Source: JAENVT01 sp031412355 (GTDB lineage Bacteria; Actinomycetota; Acidimicrobiia; Acidimicrobiales; Ilumatobacteraceae). Taken from it: a stretch of DNA of 11,912 bases. The DNA lies in the NCBI GenBank assembly GCA_031412355.1, contig JANOCR010000099.1, positions 1-11,912 of the forward strand, in the 5' to 3' direction. The position numbers and the translations under genes were made by a program. Positions 1 to 5,513 of the stretch are shown here, in pieces (positions within the stretch are counted from its first letter, which is position 1; each line of letters begins with the position of its first letter). Under the pieces are notes generated by a model. That model saw only the letters and a program-made list of their open reading frames with translations. It was not told where the DNA came from and ran no database searches.

Positions 1-1
1 C

Positions 2-163
2 TATGGGGGGTGGTCTGGCGAGTTGGGCACGTCGATCATGGGCGGCTCGAGCCTGGCTGATCTGCATGACCGGGCGATGTCGACCGGCGAACCGACCAGG
101 GCATCAGGCCATCAGGAGATGCTGGAGAACCTGGTCGCCCGCCACATCGAGCGCGCCCGCTAG
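2..163 (+). CDS. C-terminal end of an unrecognised protein (5' truncated by window)
   Basis: A reading frame open from base 2 ends at a TAG at 161-163 and gives the last 53 residues of a protein, including GGSSLADLHDRAMSTGEPTR and ending LVARHIERAR. The mix of residues and the G/C-rich third positions look like real coding sequence. The final 16 residues (EMLENLVARHIERAR) would make an amphipathic helix. I do not recognise the family, and with the start outside the window no function can be proposed. It lies on the same strand as the papain-like gene at 377, but the 213-base gap and palindrome between them argue against one tight operon. Confidence 0.6.
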   Translation, partial: YGGWSGELGTSIMGGSSLADLHDRAMSTGEPTRASGHQEMLENLVARHIERAR

Positions 164-203
164 CAGACCGCAACTGGCGCTCTCCATCTCCCGCCAACCC
201 CGT

Positions 204-248
204 CTGTGTAAGCACATAGAACGACTGTCGTTCAGTGAGCTGACACAG
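204..248. repeat. 45-bp imperfect palindrome (copy A)
   Basis: The dyad is centred on base 226. The two 22-base arms agree at 18 positions, with outer ends CTGTGT and ACACAG and a perfect core GAACGAC-T-GTCGTTC (219-233). It sits in the 213-base intergenic space, 128 bases upstream of the papain-like gene. A related palindrome occurs at 4788-4824. It could be an operator for a dimeric repressor (the core has the look of a TetR-type site), an RNA hairpin or a dispersed extragenic repeat. No T-run follows, so a classical intrinsic terminator is unlikely. Apart from this palindrome and the ribosome-binding site at 364-370, I see nothing definite in 164-376. Confidence 0.75.
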
Positions 249-363
249 AGCGGGACTGGTGGTGACCGGTTGACGGGGCAACAGATGCTGCACCTTTTCT
301 TGCCTACCGGGCGCCTGCCTCGATCGACCGGACGGGTGATCATGAGGGCCTCGAACAACCAAC

Positions 364-370
364 GAGGGAG
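364..370 (+). promoter_or_regulatory. Ribosome-binding site of the papain-like gene
   Basis: GAGGGAG lies 6 bases before the ATG at 377. It is a strong Shine-Dalgarno match and fixes the start of this gene. Confidence 0.8.
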
Positions 371-376
371 AACCGA

Positions 377-955
377 ATGAGCGACGTCCAATACTCCGAC
401 GACGGGAACTGGTGGTGGGACGTCGACGCCCAGGAGTGGCAACCCGTCGACGGCGCCCAATCGTCGAGCAGTAGCACGCCCGAAGCCGGGGGCATGTCGA
501 CGAACCCGATCGCCGTGAACCAGAGCCTCACGCTCGTTCCCCAGCCCACCGACGTCACCTGCTGGGCCGCGAGCATTGCGATGCTCACCGGCAAGACGGT
601 CGACGAAGTGTGCACCGAGGCCGGCATGAACACGACCGACGGCTATGGCTGGCCGGCGATTCAGCAAGCTGTCTCGATGCTCGGACTGACCGAAGTTGGC
701 CCGGCCTGCGGTGGCCCCGACTACTTCGCGCCGATGCTCGAGCGCAGCCCGTTGTGGATCGTCGAGGTCGGCGCGCCGTACCACGCCGTCGTCCTGGCCG
801 GACTCAATGGCGGCGGCAACTGGGACGACACCGAGGCGACGATCTACAACCCGTGGCCGCCAGGATCCGGCGCAATCGAGCGCAAGCCGTTCATGGAGTT
901 CGCCAACGAGTACGAACTCGGCGCGGGCGCGCTAGCCCAGATCGTCACCCGCTAG
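377..955 (+). CDS. Papain-like cysteine-protease-fold protein with a W-rich N-terminal motif
   Basis: The product has 192 residues. Residues 50-192 resemble the papain-like/C39-like cysteine peptidases (AvrRpt2/C70-type fold). The nucleophile candidate is Cys62 in TCWAASIAML, the general base His136 in APYHAVVLAG, and the third polar residue Asn158 in IYNPWPPG, in the usual Cys-His-Asn/Asp order. Residues 1-25 form a separate acidic Trp-rich motif (DGNWWWDVDAQEWQPV), joined by a Ser-rich linker. This motif resembles the short 'YWWDGxxWxPV' segments of many actinobacterial proteins. No signal peptide or membrane segment is visible, so the protein is either cytoplasmic or exported by a specialised route. 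The start is fixed by the GAGGGAG site. The gene converges on the AAA+ ATPase gene, the two stop codons being 7 bases apart. Family members include secreted effectors and housekeeping proteins. Substrate and role are unknown, and proteolytic activity is inferred from the motifs only. Confidence 0.85.
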   Translation: MSDVQYSDDGNWWWDVDAQEWQPVDGAQSSSSSTPEAGGMSTNPIAVNQSLTLVPQPTDVTCWAASIAMLTGKTVDEVCTEAGMNTTDGYGWPAIQQAVSMLGLTEVGPACGGPDYFAPMLERSPLWIVEVGAPYHAVVLAGLNGGGNWDDTEATIYNPWPPGSGAIERKPFMEFANEYELGAGALAQIVTR

Positions 956-962
956 ACAACCG

Positions 963-2369
963 CTAACTGCGGCTGCGGTAGGTCGCGCTGGTGCCCGACG
1001 AGTCTTTGTTCAGGCGCTTCGACAGATGCAGTCCTTCGAGCACGAACTCAACCGCGGCGGCGACGGCAGCAGGTGATTCGTCGCCGCCGGTCAATGCGAG
1101 CACCGGCGCACGCATTGCCGGCACCATCTCCACCAGCCGAGCTTCCTCGACAGACGCGATGTCTTCGCCGGCGTGGGCCACGATGCCATCCTCGAACGCG
1201 GCAATGACGTCGCGAACCTGATCGGGCGAGATGCGCTCCTTGTACACCGTGAGCACTGCGGCCTTCACGAGGTTGTCGAGGATCAGCCCGTCGCGCCCTT
1301 CCTCCAGCGATTCGATCTCGATCTTGCCGCTGCTCGAGGCAGCAAGTGCCTCGAGATCACAGATCCGCGGCACGACCACGTGCTCGCCGGCCCGAAGGCC
1401 ACGTCGCAGCGCATTGGCGCCAAGTACCTCGACGTTGCTGACCGACAGGCGAACGCTGACGCCGCTGCGCTGATTGACCTGCGTGCTGGCCCGGGCCAAC
1501 TGGCTGAATGTGGCCACCACCTGTTCCATGTAGTCGGGCAGATGAACGGTGATGTTTCCCACGGACCCCGACCGGGCCTCTTGGCGCATGATCGCCACTT
1601 CGGTCTCGATGTCGAGGGGGTAGTGCGTGCGGATCTGGCTGCCGAATCGGTCTTTCAACGGCGTGATGATGCGGCCGCGATTGGTGTAGTCCTCTGGGTT
1701 GGCGCTGGCCACCAGCAACACGTCGAGCGGCAGGCGGATCTTGTAGCCGCGCACTTGCACATCGCGTTCTTCGAGCACGTTGAGCAAGCCGACCTGAATT
1801 CGCTCGGCGAGGTCGGGGATCTCGTTGATCGCGAAGATGCCGCGGTTGGTTCGCGGCACCAATCCGTAATGCAAAGTCAACTCGTCGCTGAGGTACCGAC
1901 CCTCGGCCACCTTGATGGGATCGACCTCGCCGATCAGGTCGGCAATCGACGTGTCGGGTGTGGCCAGCTTCTCGCCGTAACGATCGTCGCGATGCACCCA
2001 TTCGATGGGCGTGGCATCGCCCATCTCGGCGATCAGTTCGCGGGCATGCTTGCTGACCGGGGCGTACGGATCGTCGTTTATCTCGCTACCGCCAACGATC
2101 GGCATCCACTCGTCGAGCAGCCCGGTGAGCGACCGGATGATGCGAGTTTTGGCCTGGCCTCGCTCGCCCAGGAAGATCACGTCATGGCCGGCCAGGAGGG
2201 CATTCTCGAGTTGCGGCATGACGGTGTTCTCGTACCCGACGATGCCGTCGAACAGCGCTTCACCAGCAGCGATACGAGAGACAGCGTTGCGACGGATCTC
2301 TTCTTTCACGGGCGACGATTGCCAGCCCGACGCCTTCAGATCCCCGAGGGTGGGAGCACGTGATGCCAT
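963..2369 (-). CDS. MoxR/magnesium-chelatase-I-like AAA+ ATPase
   Basis: The product has 468 residues and resembles the actinobacterial ATPases annotated as 'magnesium chelatase' or 'sigma-54-interacting', of the Mycobacterium Rv0958 type. Walker A is GERGQAKT (68-75), the Walker B region GIFAINEIPDL (177-187), sensor 1 VASANPEDY (220-228), and an arginine-finger candidate lies in LKDRFG (Arg241). Such proteins form hexameric rings that remodel partner proteins, normally with a von Willebrand A (vWA) partner. True Mg-chelatase activity is unlikely, as no chlorophyll or cobalamin genes are near. I chose the ATG at 2369 (MASRAPTLGDLK) because the upstream extension to 2462 overlaps the divergent gene and reads as non-coding. 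A TATGGT box lies 6 bases before the ATG, suggesting a leaderless mRNA. No vWA gene is present in the window. Confidence 0.88.
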   Translation of the reverse strand: MASRAPTLGDLKASGWQSSPVKEEIRRNAVSRIAAGEALFDGIVGYENTVMPQLENALLAGHDVIFLGERGQAKTRIIRSLTGLLDEWMPIVGGSEINDDPYAPVSKHARELIAEMGDATPIEWVHRDDRYGEKLATPDTSIADLIGEVDPIKVAEGRYLSDELTLHYGLVPRTNRGIFAINEIPDLAERIQVGLLNVLEERDVQVRGYKIRLPLDVLLVASANPEDYTNRGRIITPLKDRFGSQIRTHYPLDIETEVAIMRQEARSGSVGNITVHLPDYMEQVVATFSQLARASTQVNQRSGVSVRLSVSNVEVLGANALRRGLRAGEHVVVPRICDLEALAASSSGKIEIESLEEGRDGLILDNLVKAAVLTVYKERISPDQVRDVIAAFEDGIVAHAGEDIASVEEARLVEMVPAMRAPVLALTGGDESPAAVAAAVEFVLEGLHLSKRLNKDSSGTSATYRSRS

Positions 2370-2375
2370 AGGTCG

Positions 2376-2381
2376 ACCATA
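2376..2381 (-). promoter_or_regulatory. Probable -10 box of the AAA+ ATPase gene (leaderless)
   Basis: TATGGT on the minus strand ends 6 bases before the ATG at 2369, which would place the transcription start at or next to the start codon. No clear Shine-Dalgarno sequence and no convincing -35 box are seen. Confidence 0.4.
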
Positions 2382-2420
2382 CCGCTTTTCGGCGGCACCC
2401 GTCCGGGGTGAAGCCGCGCC

Positions 2421-2426
2421 TATCCT
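2421..2426 (+). promoter_or_regulatory. Probable -10 box of the GH2 gene (leaderless)
   Basis: TATCCT ends 7 bases before the GTG at 2434. The spacing puts the mRNA 5' end at the start codon, and no Shine-Dalgarno sequence is found at normal distance. No clear -35 box is seen. It mirrors the TATGGT box of the divergent gene 39 bases away. Confidence 0.4.
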
Positions 2427-2433
2427 CGCCCTC

Positions 2434-4545
2434 GTGGATCTGTCGGGACAATGGCGCGCCAATGTCGCCGATGACGAGCGCCGGCGTAGCGCCGTGGGCC
2501 TCGACTACTTCGACGACGAGTGGCCCGAGGTCGAGGTACCCAGTCACTGGAGGAACCTCGCACCGTTCGCCGACAACGACGAGCCGTTGATCTACCGCAA
2601 GCGATTCGATCTGGCGCCCGCGCCACCAGGCAAGCGCCACTTCGTGACGCTCGACGGCGTCTTCTATCAGGCCGATGTGTGGCTCGACGGTGCCTACCTG
2701 GGCGACCCGGAGGGCTACTTCTTCCCCCACAGCTTCGATATCACCAGCCTGTCGCGCCTGGCGACCGAACATGTGCTCGCGGTCGAGGTGGCCTGCCCCC
2801 CGCAGCGCAATCGAAAGTCGAAGCGGACCATCACCGGCGTGTTCCAGAACTGGGACGCGATGGACCCCACGTGGAACCCCGGTGGACTGTGGCGGCCCGT
2901 GCACATCCAGACGACCGGCCCCGTGCGGATCGATCGGTGGCGGGTGCTGTGCCGCGATGTCAACGACACCCGCGCCCACCTGCGCCTGCATGCGCGGCTC
3001 GACAGCGACATCGCCCGCACCGTGCGCGTGCAAACCCGCGTCGACGGCGAACTGCTGGATCAACACGAGCAGTCGCTGGCGGGAGGTTTGAACGAGGTCG
3101 ATTGGACCCTCGACATCAACGACCCGCGGCTGTGGTGGCCGTGGACGCTCGGCGAACAGGAACTGACCGATGTCGAGGTCGAGATCTCGCTCGACGAGGA
3201 ACTCAGCGACTCCCGAACCGTGCGGACGGGACTGCGTGAGGTGGTGCTGCAGGACTGGGTGTTCACCGTCAATGGCGAGCCGCTGTTCGTGAAGGGCGCC
3301 AACCTGGCCCCGACCCGCATGGCCTTGGGCGATGCCACGCCTGCCGAGCTTCGACGCGACGTGGAACTGGCGCGCGAAGCGGGCCTCGACCTGTTGCGTG
3401 TCCACGGCCACATCTCCCGCCCCGAGCTCTACGACGCGGCCGATGAACTGGGCATGATGCTTTGGCAGGACTTCCCGTTGCAATGGGGATACGCGCGAAC
3501 GGTCCGCAAAGAAGCGGTGCGTCAGGCGCGTGAAGCCGTCGACCAACTCGGCCATCATCCGTCGATCGCGGTGTGGTGTGCCCACAACGAACCGGTGGCC
3601 CCCAACCTCGATCGCAACGCGCCGATCGGGAAGGCAGCGTTGCAGTACATCGCCGGTCAGCAACTGCCGTCGTGGAACAAGACGGTTCTCGATCGTTGGG
3701 TCAAGCGAGCGTTCGAGCAGGCCGACGAGACACGCACGACTATTGCCCACAGCGGCGTGATGCCACACCTCCCAATGCTCGACGGAACCGACAGCCACCT
3801 CTACTTCGGCTGGTACCACGGCGACGAGCGCGACCTGCCGGGCTTCGCCGCGTCGCTCCCGCGGATGGTTCGCTTCGTCAGCGAGTTCGGCGCCCAGGCA
3901 GTGCCGGCCTCGGCCGACTTCATGGAACCGAAGCGTTGGCCGAACCTCGATTGGGATCATCTCGAACAACAGCACGGCCTGCAACTGCATGCCTTCGACA
4001 AGTTCGTTCCACCAGCCAACTACGCGACATTCGACGAGTGGCGCGATGCGACGCAGCGCTACCAAGCGACCGTCCTTCGGCACCACATCGAGACGTTGCG
4101 CCGGTTGAAGTACCAACCGACCGGAGGGTTCTGCTTCTTCATGTTCAACGATGCCGGACCGATGGTGTCGTGGAGCGTGCTCGACCACGAGCGGCACCCG
4201 AAGCTCGCATATCAGGCCGTGATCGACGCCTGCCGGCCGGTGATCGTGGTCGCCGATCGGTTGCCCGAGACCCTGACGGTCGGTGCCGCGTTGGCACTCG
4301 ATGTGCATGTGGTCAGCGACCTGCGCCGCCTGTTGGAAGACACGACGTGCATCGCCAAGGTCAGCTGGCCGGGCGGTTCACATGCCTGGCGCTGGAGCGG
4401 CGACGTTCCACCAGACTCATGCGTGCGCGTCGGCACCATCCAGTTCGTCGTCGCCGACCAGCCGGGAGAACTGTGGCTCGATCTCGTCGTCGAACACGGC
4501 GACGAGATCGCCACCAATCGCTTCGTCAGCACCATCGTCCGCTGA
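2434..4545 (+). CDS. Glycoside hydrolase family 2 enzyme, beta-mannosidase-like
   Basis: The product has 703 residues with the GH2 architecture: an N-terminal sugar-binding jelly-roll (about 1-165, starting DLSGQWR), an immunoglobulin-like domain (about 170-275), a TIM barrel (about 280-600) and a small C-terminal beta domain. The acid/base is Glu386 in AVWCAHNEP, and the nucleophile is Glu484 in RFVSEFGAQ. This pair is typical of the mannosidase/exo-glucosaminidase branch rather than of beta-galactosidase. The enzyme would release terminal sugars with retention of configuration, probably beta-mannose, although specificity cannot be read from sequence. There is no signal peptide, so it probably acts in the cytoplasm on imported oligosaccharides. 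No transporter is adjacent. The GTG at 2434 begins the family-like N-terminus and follows a TATCCT box. The frame happens to be open back to 2005, but that stretch is antisense to the ATPase gene. The last 97 bp are duplicated at 5327-5423. Confidence 0.9.
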   Translation: MDLSGQWRANVADDERRRSAVGLDYFDDEWPEVEVPSHWRNLAPFADNDEPLIYRKRFDLAPAPPGKRHFVTLDGVFYQADVWLDGAYLGDPEGYFFPHSFDITSLSRLATEHVLAVEVACPPQRNRKSKRTITGVFQNWDAMDPTWNPGGLWRPVHIQTTGPVRIDRWRVLCRDVNDTRAHLRLHARLDSDIARTVRVQTRVDGELLDQHEQSLAGGLNEVDWTLDINDPRLWWPWTLGEQELTDVEVEISLDEELSDSRTVRTGLREVVLQDWVFTVNGEPLFVKGANLAPTRMALGDATPAELRRDVELAREAGLDLLRVHGHISRPELYDAADELGMMLWQDFPLQWGYARTVRKEAVRQAREAVDQLGHHPSIAVWCAHNEPVAPNLDRNAPIGKAALQYIAGQQLPSWNKTVLDRWVKRAFEQADETRTTIAHSGVMPHLPMLDGTDSHLYFGWYHGDERDLPGFAASLPRMVRFVSEFGAQAVPASADFMEPKRWPNLDWDHLEQQHGLQLHAFDKFVPPANYATFDEWRDATQRYQATVLRHHIETLRRLKYQPTGGFCFFMFNDAGPMVSWSVLDHERHPKLAYQAVIDACRPVIVVADRLPETLTVGAALALDVHVVSDLRRLLEDTTCIAKVSWPGGSHAWRWSGDVPPDSCVRVGTIQFVVADQPGELWLDLVVEHGDEIATNRFVSTIVR
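4449..4545 (+). repeat. Direct repeat, copy 1: 3' end of the GH2 gene
   Basis: These 97 bases, ending with the GH2 TGA, match 5327-5423 at 95 positions with no gaps, an offset of exactly 878. The two differences are a synonymous GCC/GCA and a TTC/TAC (Phe/Tyr). Beyond the stop codon the copies share only a short cggcta match and then diverge. Confidence 0.95.
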
Positions 4546-4558
4546 GTGCGGCTACATG

Positions 4559-4738
4559 TCAATTCTTGGCTCGACAGGCGGCACCGTCGCGGTGGGCTCG
4601 CCGGTACCGCCGCCACGCGGCCACAAGCGCCAAGCCGAGCAACGCTTCGCCAAGGTATACGAACAGTTGAAGGATCGTGATCCCCGGATCGGACGGCGTG
4701 AAGTCGGTCCACTCCGGCGCATGCGGCGATTCCATCAT
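4559..4738 (-). CDS. Small membrane protein with a baseplate-like N-terminal motif
   Basis: The ATG at 4738 opens 59 codons ending in TGA at 4559. An ATG at 4735 is the alternative start, and an in-frame TGA upstream rules out a much longer form. Residues 8-21, PEWTDFTPSDPGIT, followed by ILQLFVYLGEALL, resemble the conserved N-terminal segment of putative baseplate assembly proteins (baseplate J/TIGR02243-like, phage and extracellular contractile injection systems). Those proteins have hundreds of residues. Here the motif continues into a hydrophobic helix (about 20-42) and a basic tail (WRRYRRAHR), so a single membrane-spanning protein with its tail in the cytoplasm is likely. Shine-Dalgarno support is weak (GGGCAG). 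The stop is 13 bases from the convergent GH2 stop. It could be a real microprotein or a decayed fragment. The match is from memory of the family, not a search. Confidence 0.45.
   Translation of the reverse strand: MMESPHAPEWTDFTPSDPGITILQLFVYLGEALLGLALVAAWRRYRRAHRDGAACRAKN
4577..4611. other. Hairpin-forming inverted repeat downstream of GH2
   Basis: Arms GGCGGCACCG (4577-4586) and CGGTACCGCC (4602-4611) agree at 9 of 10 positions across a 15-base loop. It begins 31 bases after the GH2 stop and could end GH2 transcription, but it has no T-run. On the minus strand it lies inside the microprotein's coding region, where the one mismatch becomes a G-U pair. Confidence 0.3.
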
Positions 4739-4787
4739 CTGCCCAGTCTCACATAGCGGTCGCCGATCAGTTCATCCAACGCTCTTG

Positions 4788-4824
4788 GTCAGCTCATGAA
4801 ACGACAGTCGTTCAAGGAGCTGAC
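4788..4824. repeat. 37-bp imperfect palindrome (copy B)
   Basis: The dyad is centred on base 4806. Outer arms are GTCAGCTC and GAGCTGAC (perfect), and the core is AACGAC-A-GTCGTT. Read on the minus strand and aligned at the centre, it matches copy A (204-248) at 30 of 37 positions, including an uninterrupted GAACGACTGTCGTT and TGAGCTGAC. A shared AGAGCG follows 2 bases later. It lies 49 bases upstream of the microprotein start at 4738, in the same orientation that copy A has to its downstream gene. It could be an operator or a dispersed palindromic repeat. Confidence 0.75.
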
Positions 4825-4860
4825 ACGGAAGGCAACACAGCGCCAGATCTGCCGTCTGAG

Positions 4861-5326
4861 CTACCCGGCGAGCTGAGCGTCCCAGAGGGTGCGCGAGTCG
4901 GCTGTGATCCAACCTGTGTCGGGGGCATAGTCGGTGGCGAGAACTTCGTTGCCGCGGGTTGCGGACGTCCACACATAGAAGCCCACCTTCTCGAGGTTCA
5001 GATCCGCGGGGCCGCCATCGAGGAACGTGAACAACATCACCGGTCCTTCATCCGCCGGACCTTCGTGTGACCTCGTCGACCACCACCTGCCCGTCGTCGT
5101 CGAAACCGAGCGAGGCGTCGAACAGTACGCTCTGCACATCAACCCAACCAGCGGGAGCGTCGAGGGGGTCCTGCCACGTCAACATCGGGGATCCAGACTG
5201 ACCTGCGGCGATAACCATGCTCTGATCCACGTCGCTGCGGCCGCGTACCGCGCCAGACCAACCCGGCGGAACGGCCGTCGTTGTGGTTGGTTGCTCCGCC
5301 GTGGACGCAGTGGTCGCAATGGGTTG
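4861..5326 (-). pseudogene. Truncated, frameshifted gene, probably of a secreted protein
   Basis: Two overlapping minus-strand frames together read as one protein-like sequence. The upstream part has a Thr-rich stretch (TTASTAEQPTTTTAVPPGW), then AAGQSGSPMLTWQDPLDAPA, and ends in VVVDEVTRRSGG at a TGA at 5050-5048. The downstream part resumes at about 5061 with GPADEGPVMLFTFLDGG and ends LWDAQLAG at a TAG at 4863-4861. A net +1 (or -2) shift near 5060 would explain the switch. The Thr/Pro-rich start looks like the linker after a lipoprotein or secretory signal, but the signal and start codon are missing. Exactly there, at 5327, the duplicated GH2 end begins in antisense. The family is not recognised. 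The base composition is slightly less G/C-biased than in neighbouring genes. Confidence 0.5.
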
Positions 5327-5423
5327 CGTCGCCGACCAGCCGGGAGAACTGTGGCTCGATCTCGTCGTCGAACACGGCGACGAGATCGCAACCAATCGCT
5401 ACGTCAGCACCATCGTCCGCTGA
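5327..5423 (+). pseudogene. Remnant of a GH2 gene 3' end (direct repeat, copy 2)
   Basis: This stretch encodes VADQPGELWLDLVVEH onward to STIVR and a TGA, the last 31 residues of the GH2 enzyme with one change (Phe to Tyr). It is 95/97 identical to 4449-4545. An in-frame ATG at 5319 would give a 34-residue peptide, but no ribosome-binding site supports it. The synonymous plus conservative difference suggests descent from a once-selected homologue rather than decay after a fresh copying error. It ends 90 bases from the sdhB stop on the opposite strand. Confidence 0.85.
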
Positions 5424-5451
5424 CCCCGGCTATCAGTGCTCGGCGTCCGTG

Positions 5452-5488
5452 GGCACCGAAACGGGCGCAGGTGGCCCAAGTCGGTGCC
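5452..5488 (-). terminator. Stem-loop downstream of sdhB, candidate terminator
   Basis: Arms GGCACCGA (5452-5459) and TCGGTGCC (5481-5488) are perfect. Inside them GGGC (5463-5466) pairs with GCCC (5474-5477) around a 7-base loop. GTCCGT and ACGGAC (5445-5450, 5498-5503) can extend the stem outward. It begins 25 bases after the sdhB stop on the minus strand. There is no T-run, which is common for high-GC actinobacteria but leaves the function open. Confidence 0.45.
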
Positions 5489-5513
5489 TGCACTCCGACG
5501 GACCGCGCGGAAC

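Larger units (their letters stand above)
4546..5326. other. Islet between two copies of the GH2 3' end
   Basis: This is 781 bases bounded by the 97-bp direct repeats. It holds, all read on the minus strand, a broken gene (5326-4861), a palindrome (4824-4788) and a 59-residue microprotein gene (4738-4559). No integrase, transposase or terminal inverted repeats are visible. The arrangement resembles the footprint of an element inserted at a gene's 3' end that restored that end and left the displaced one at the far side. Homologous recombination with a diverged GH2 allele would look the same. Confidence 0.55.

Noticed and set aside
219..233. GAACGACTGTCGTTC as a LexA/SOS box
   Set aside because: The GAAC and GTTC halves are 7 bases apart, whereas the actinobacterial SOS box needs 4.
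270..300. TTGACG (270-275) as a -35 box for the papain-like gene
   Set aside because: No acceptable -10 hexamer lies 16-18 bases downstream. The best candidate is TTTTCT at 19 bases.
2005..2433. In-frame extension of the GH2 gene upstream of 2434
   Set aside because: It lies antisense to the conserved N-terminal half of the AAA+ ATPase gene and has no GH2-like sequence. The family N-terminus begins at the GTG at 2434.
2260..4308. Long minus-strand open frame (682 codons)
   Set aside because: It is the antisense shadow of the GH2 gene, open because of high GC. The translation shows no recognisable domain.
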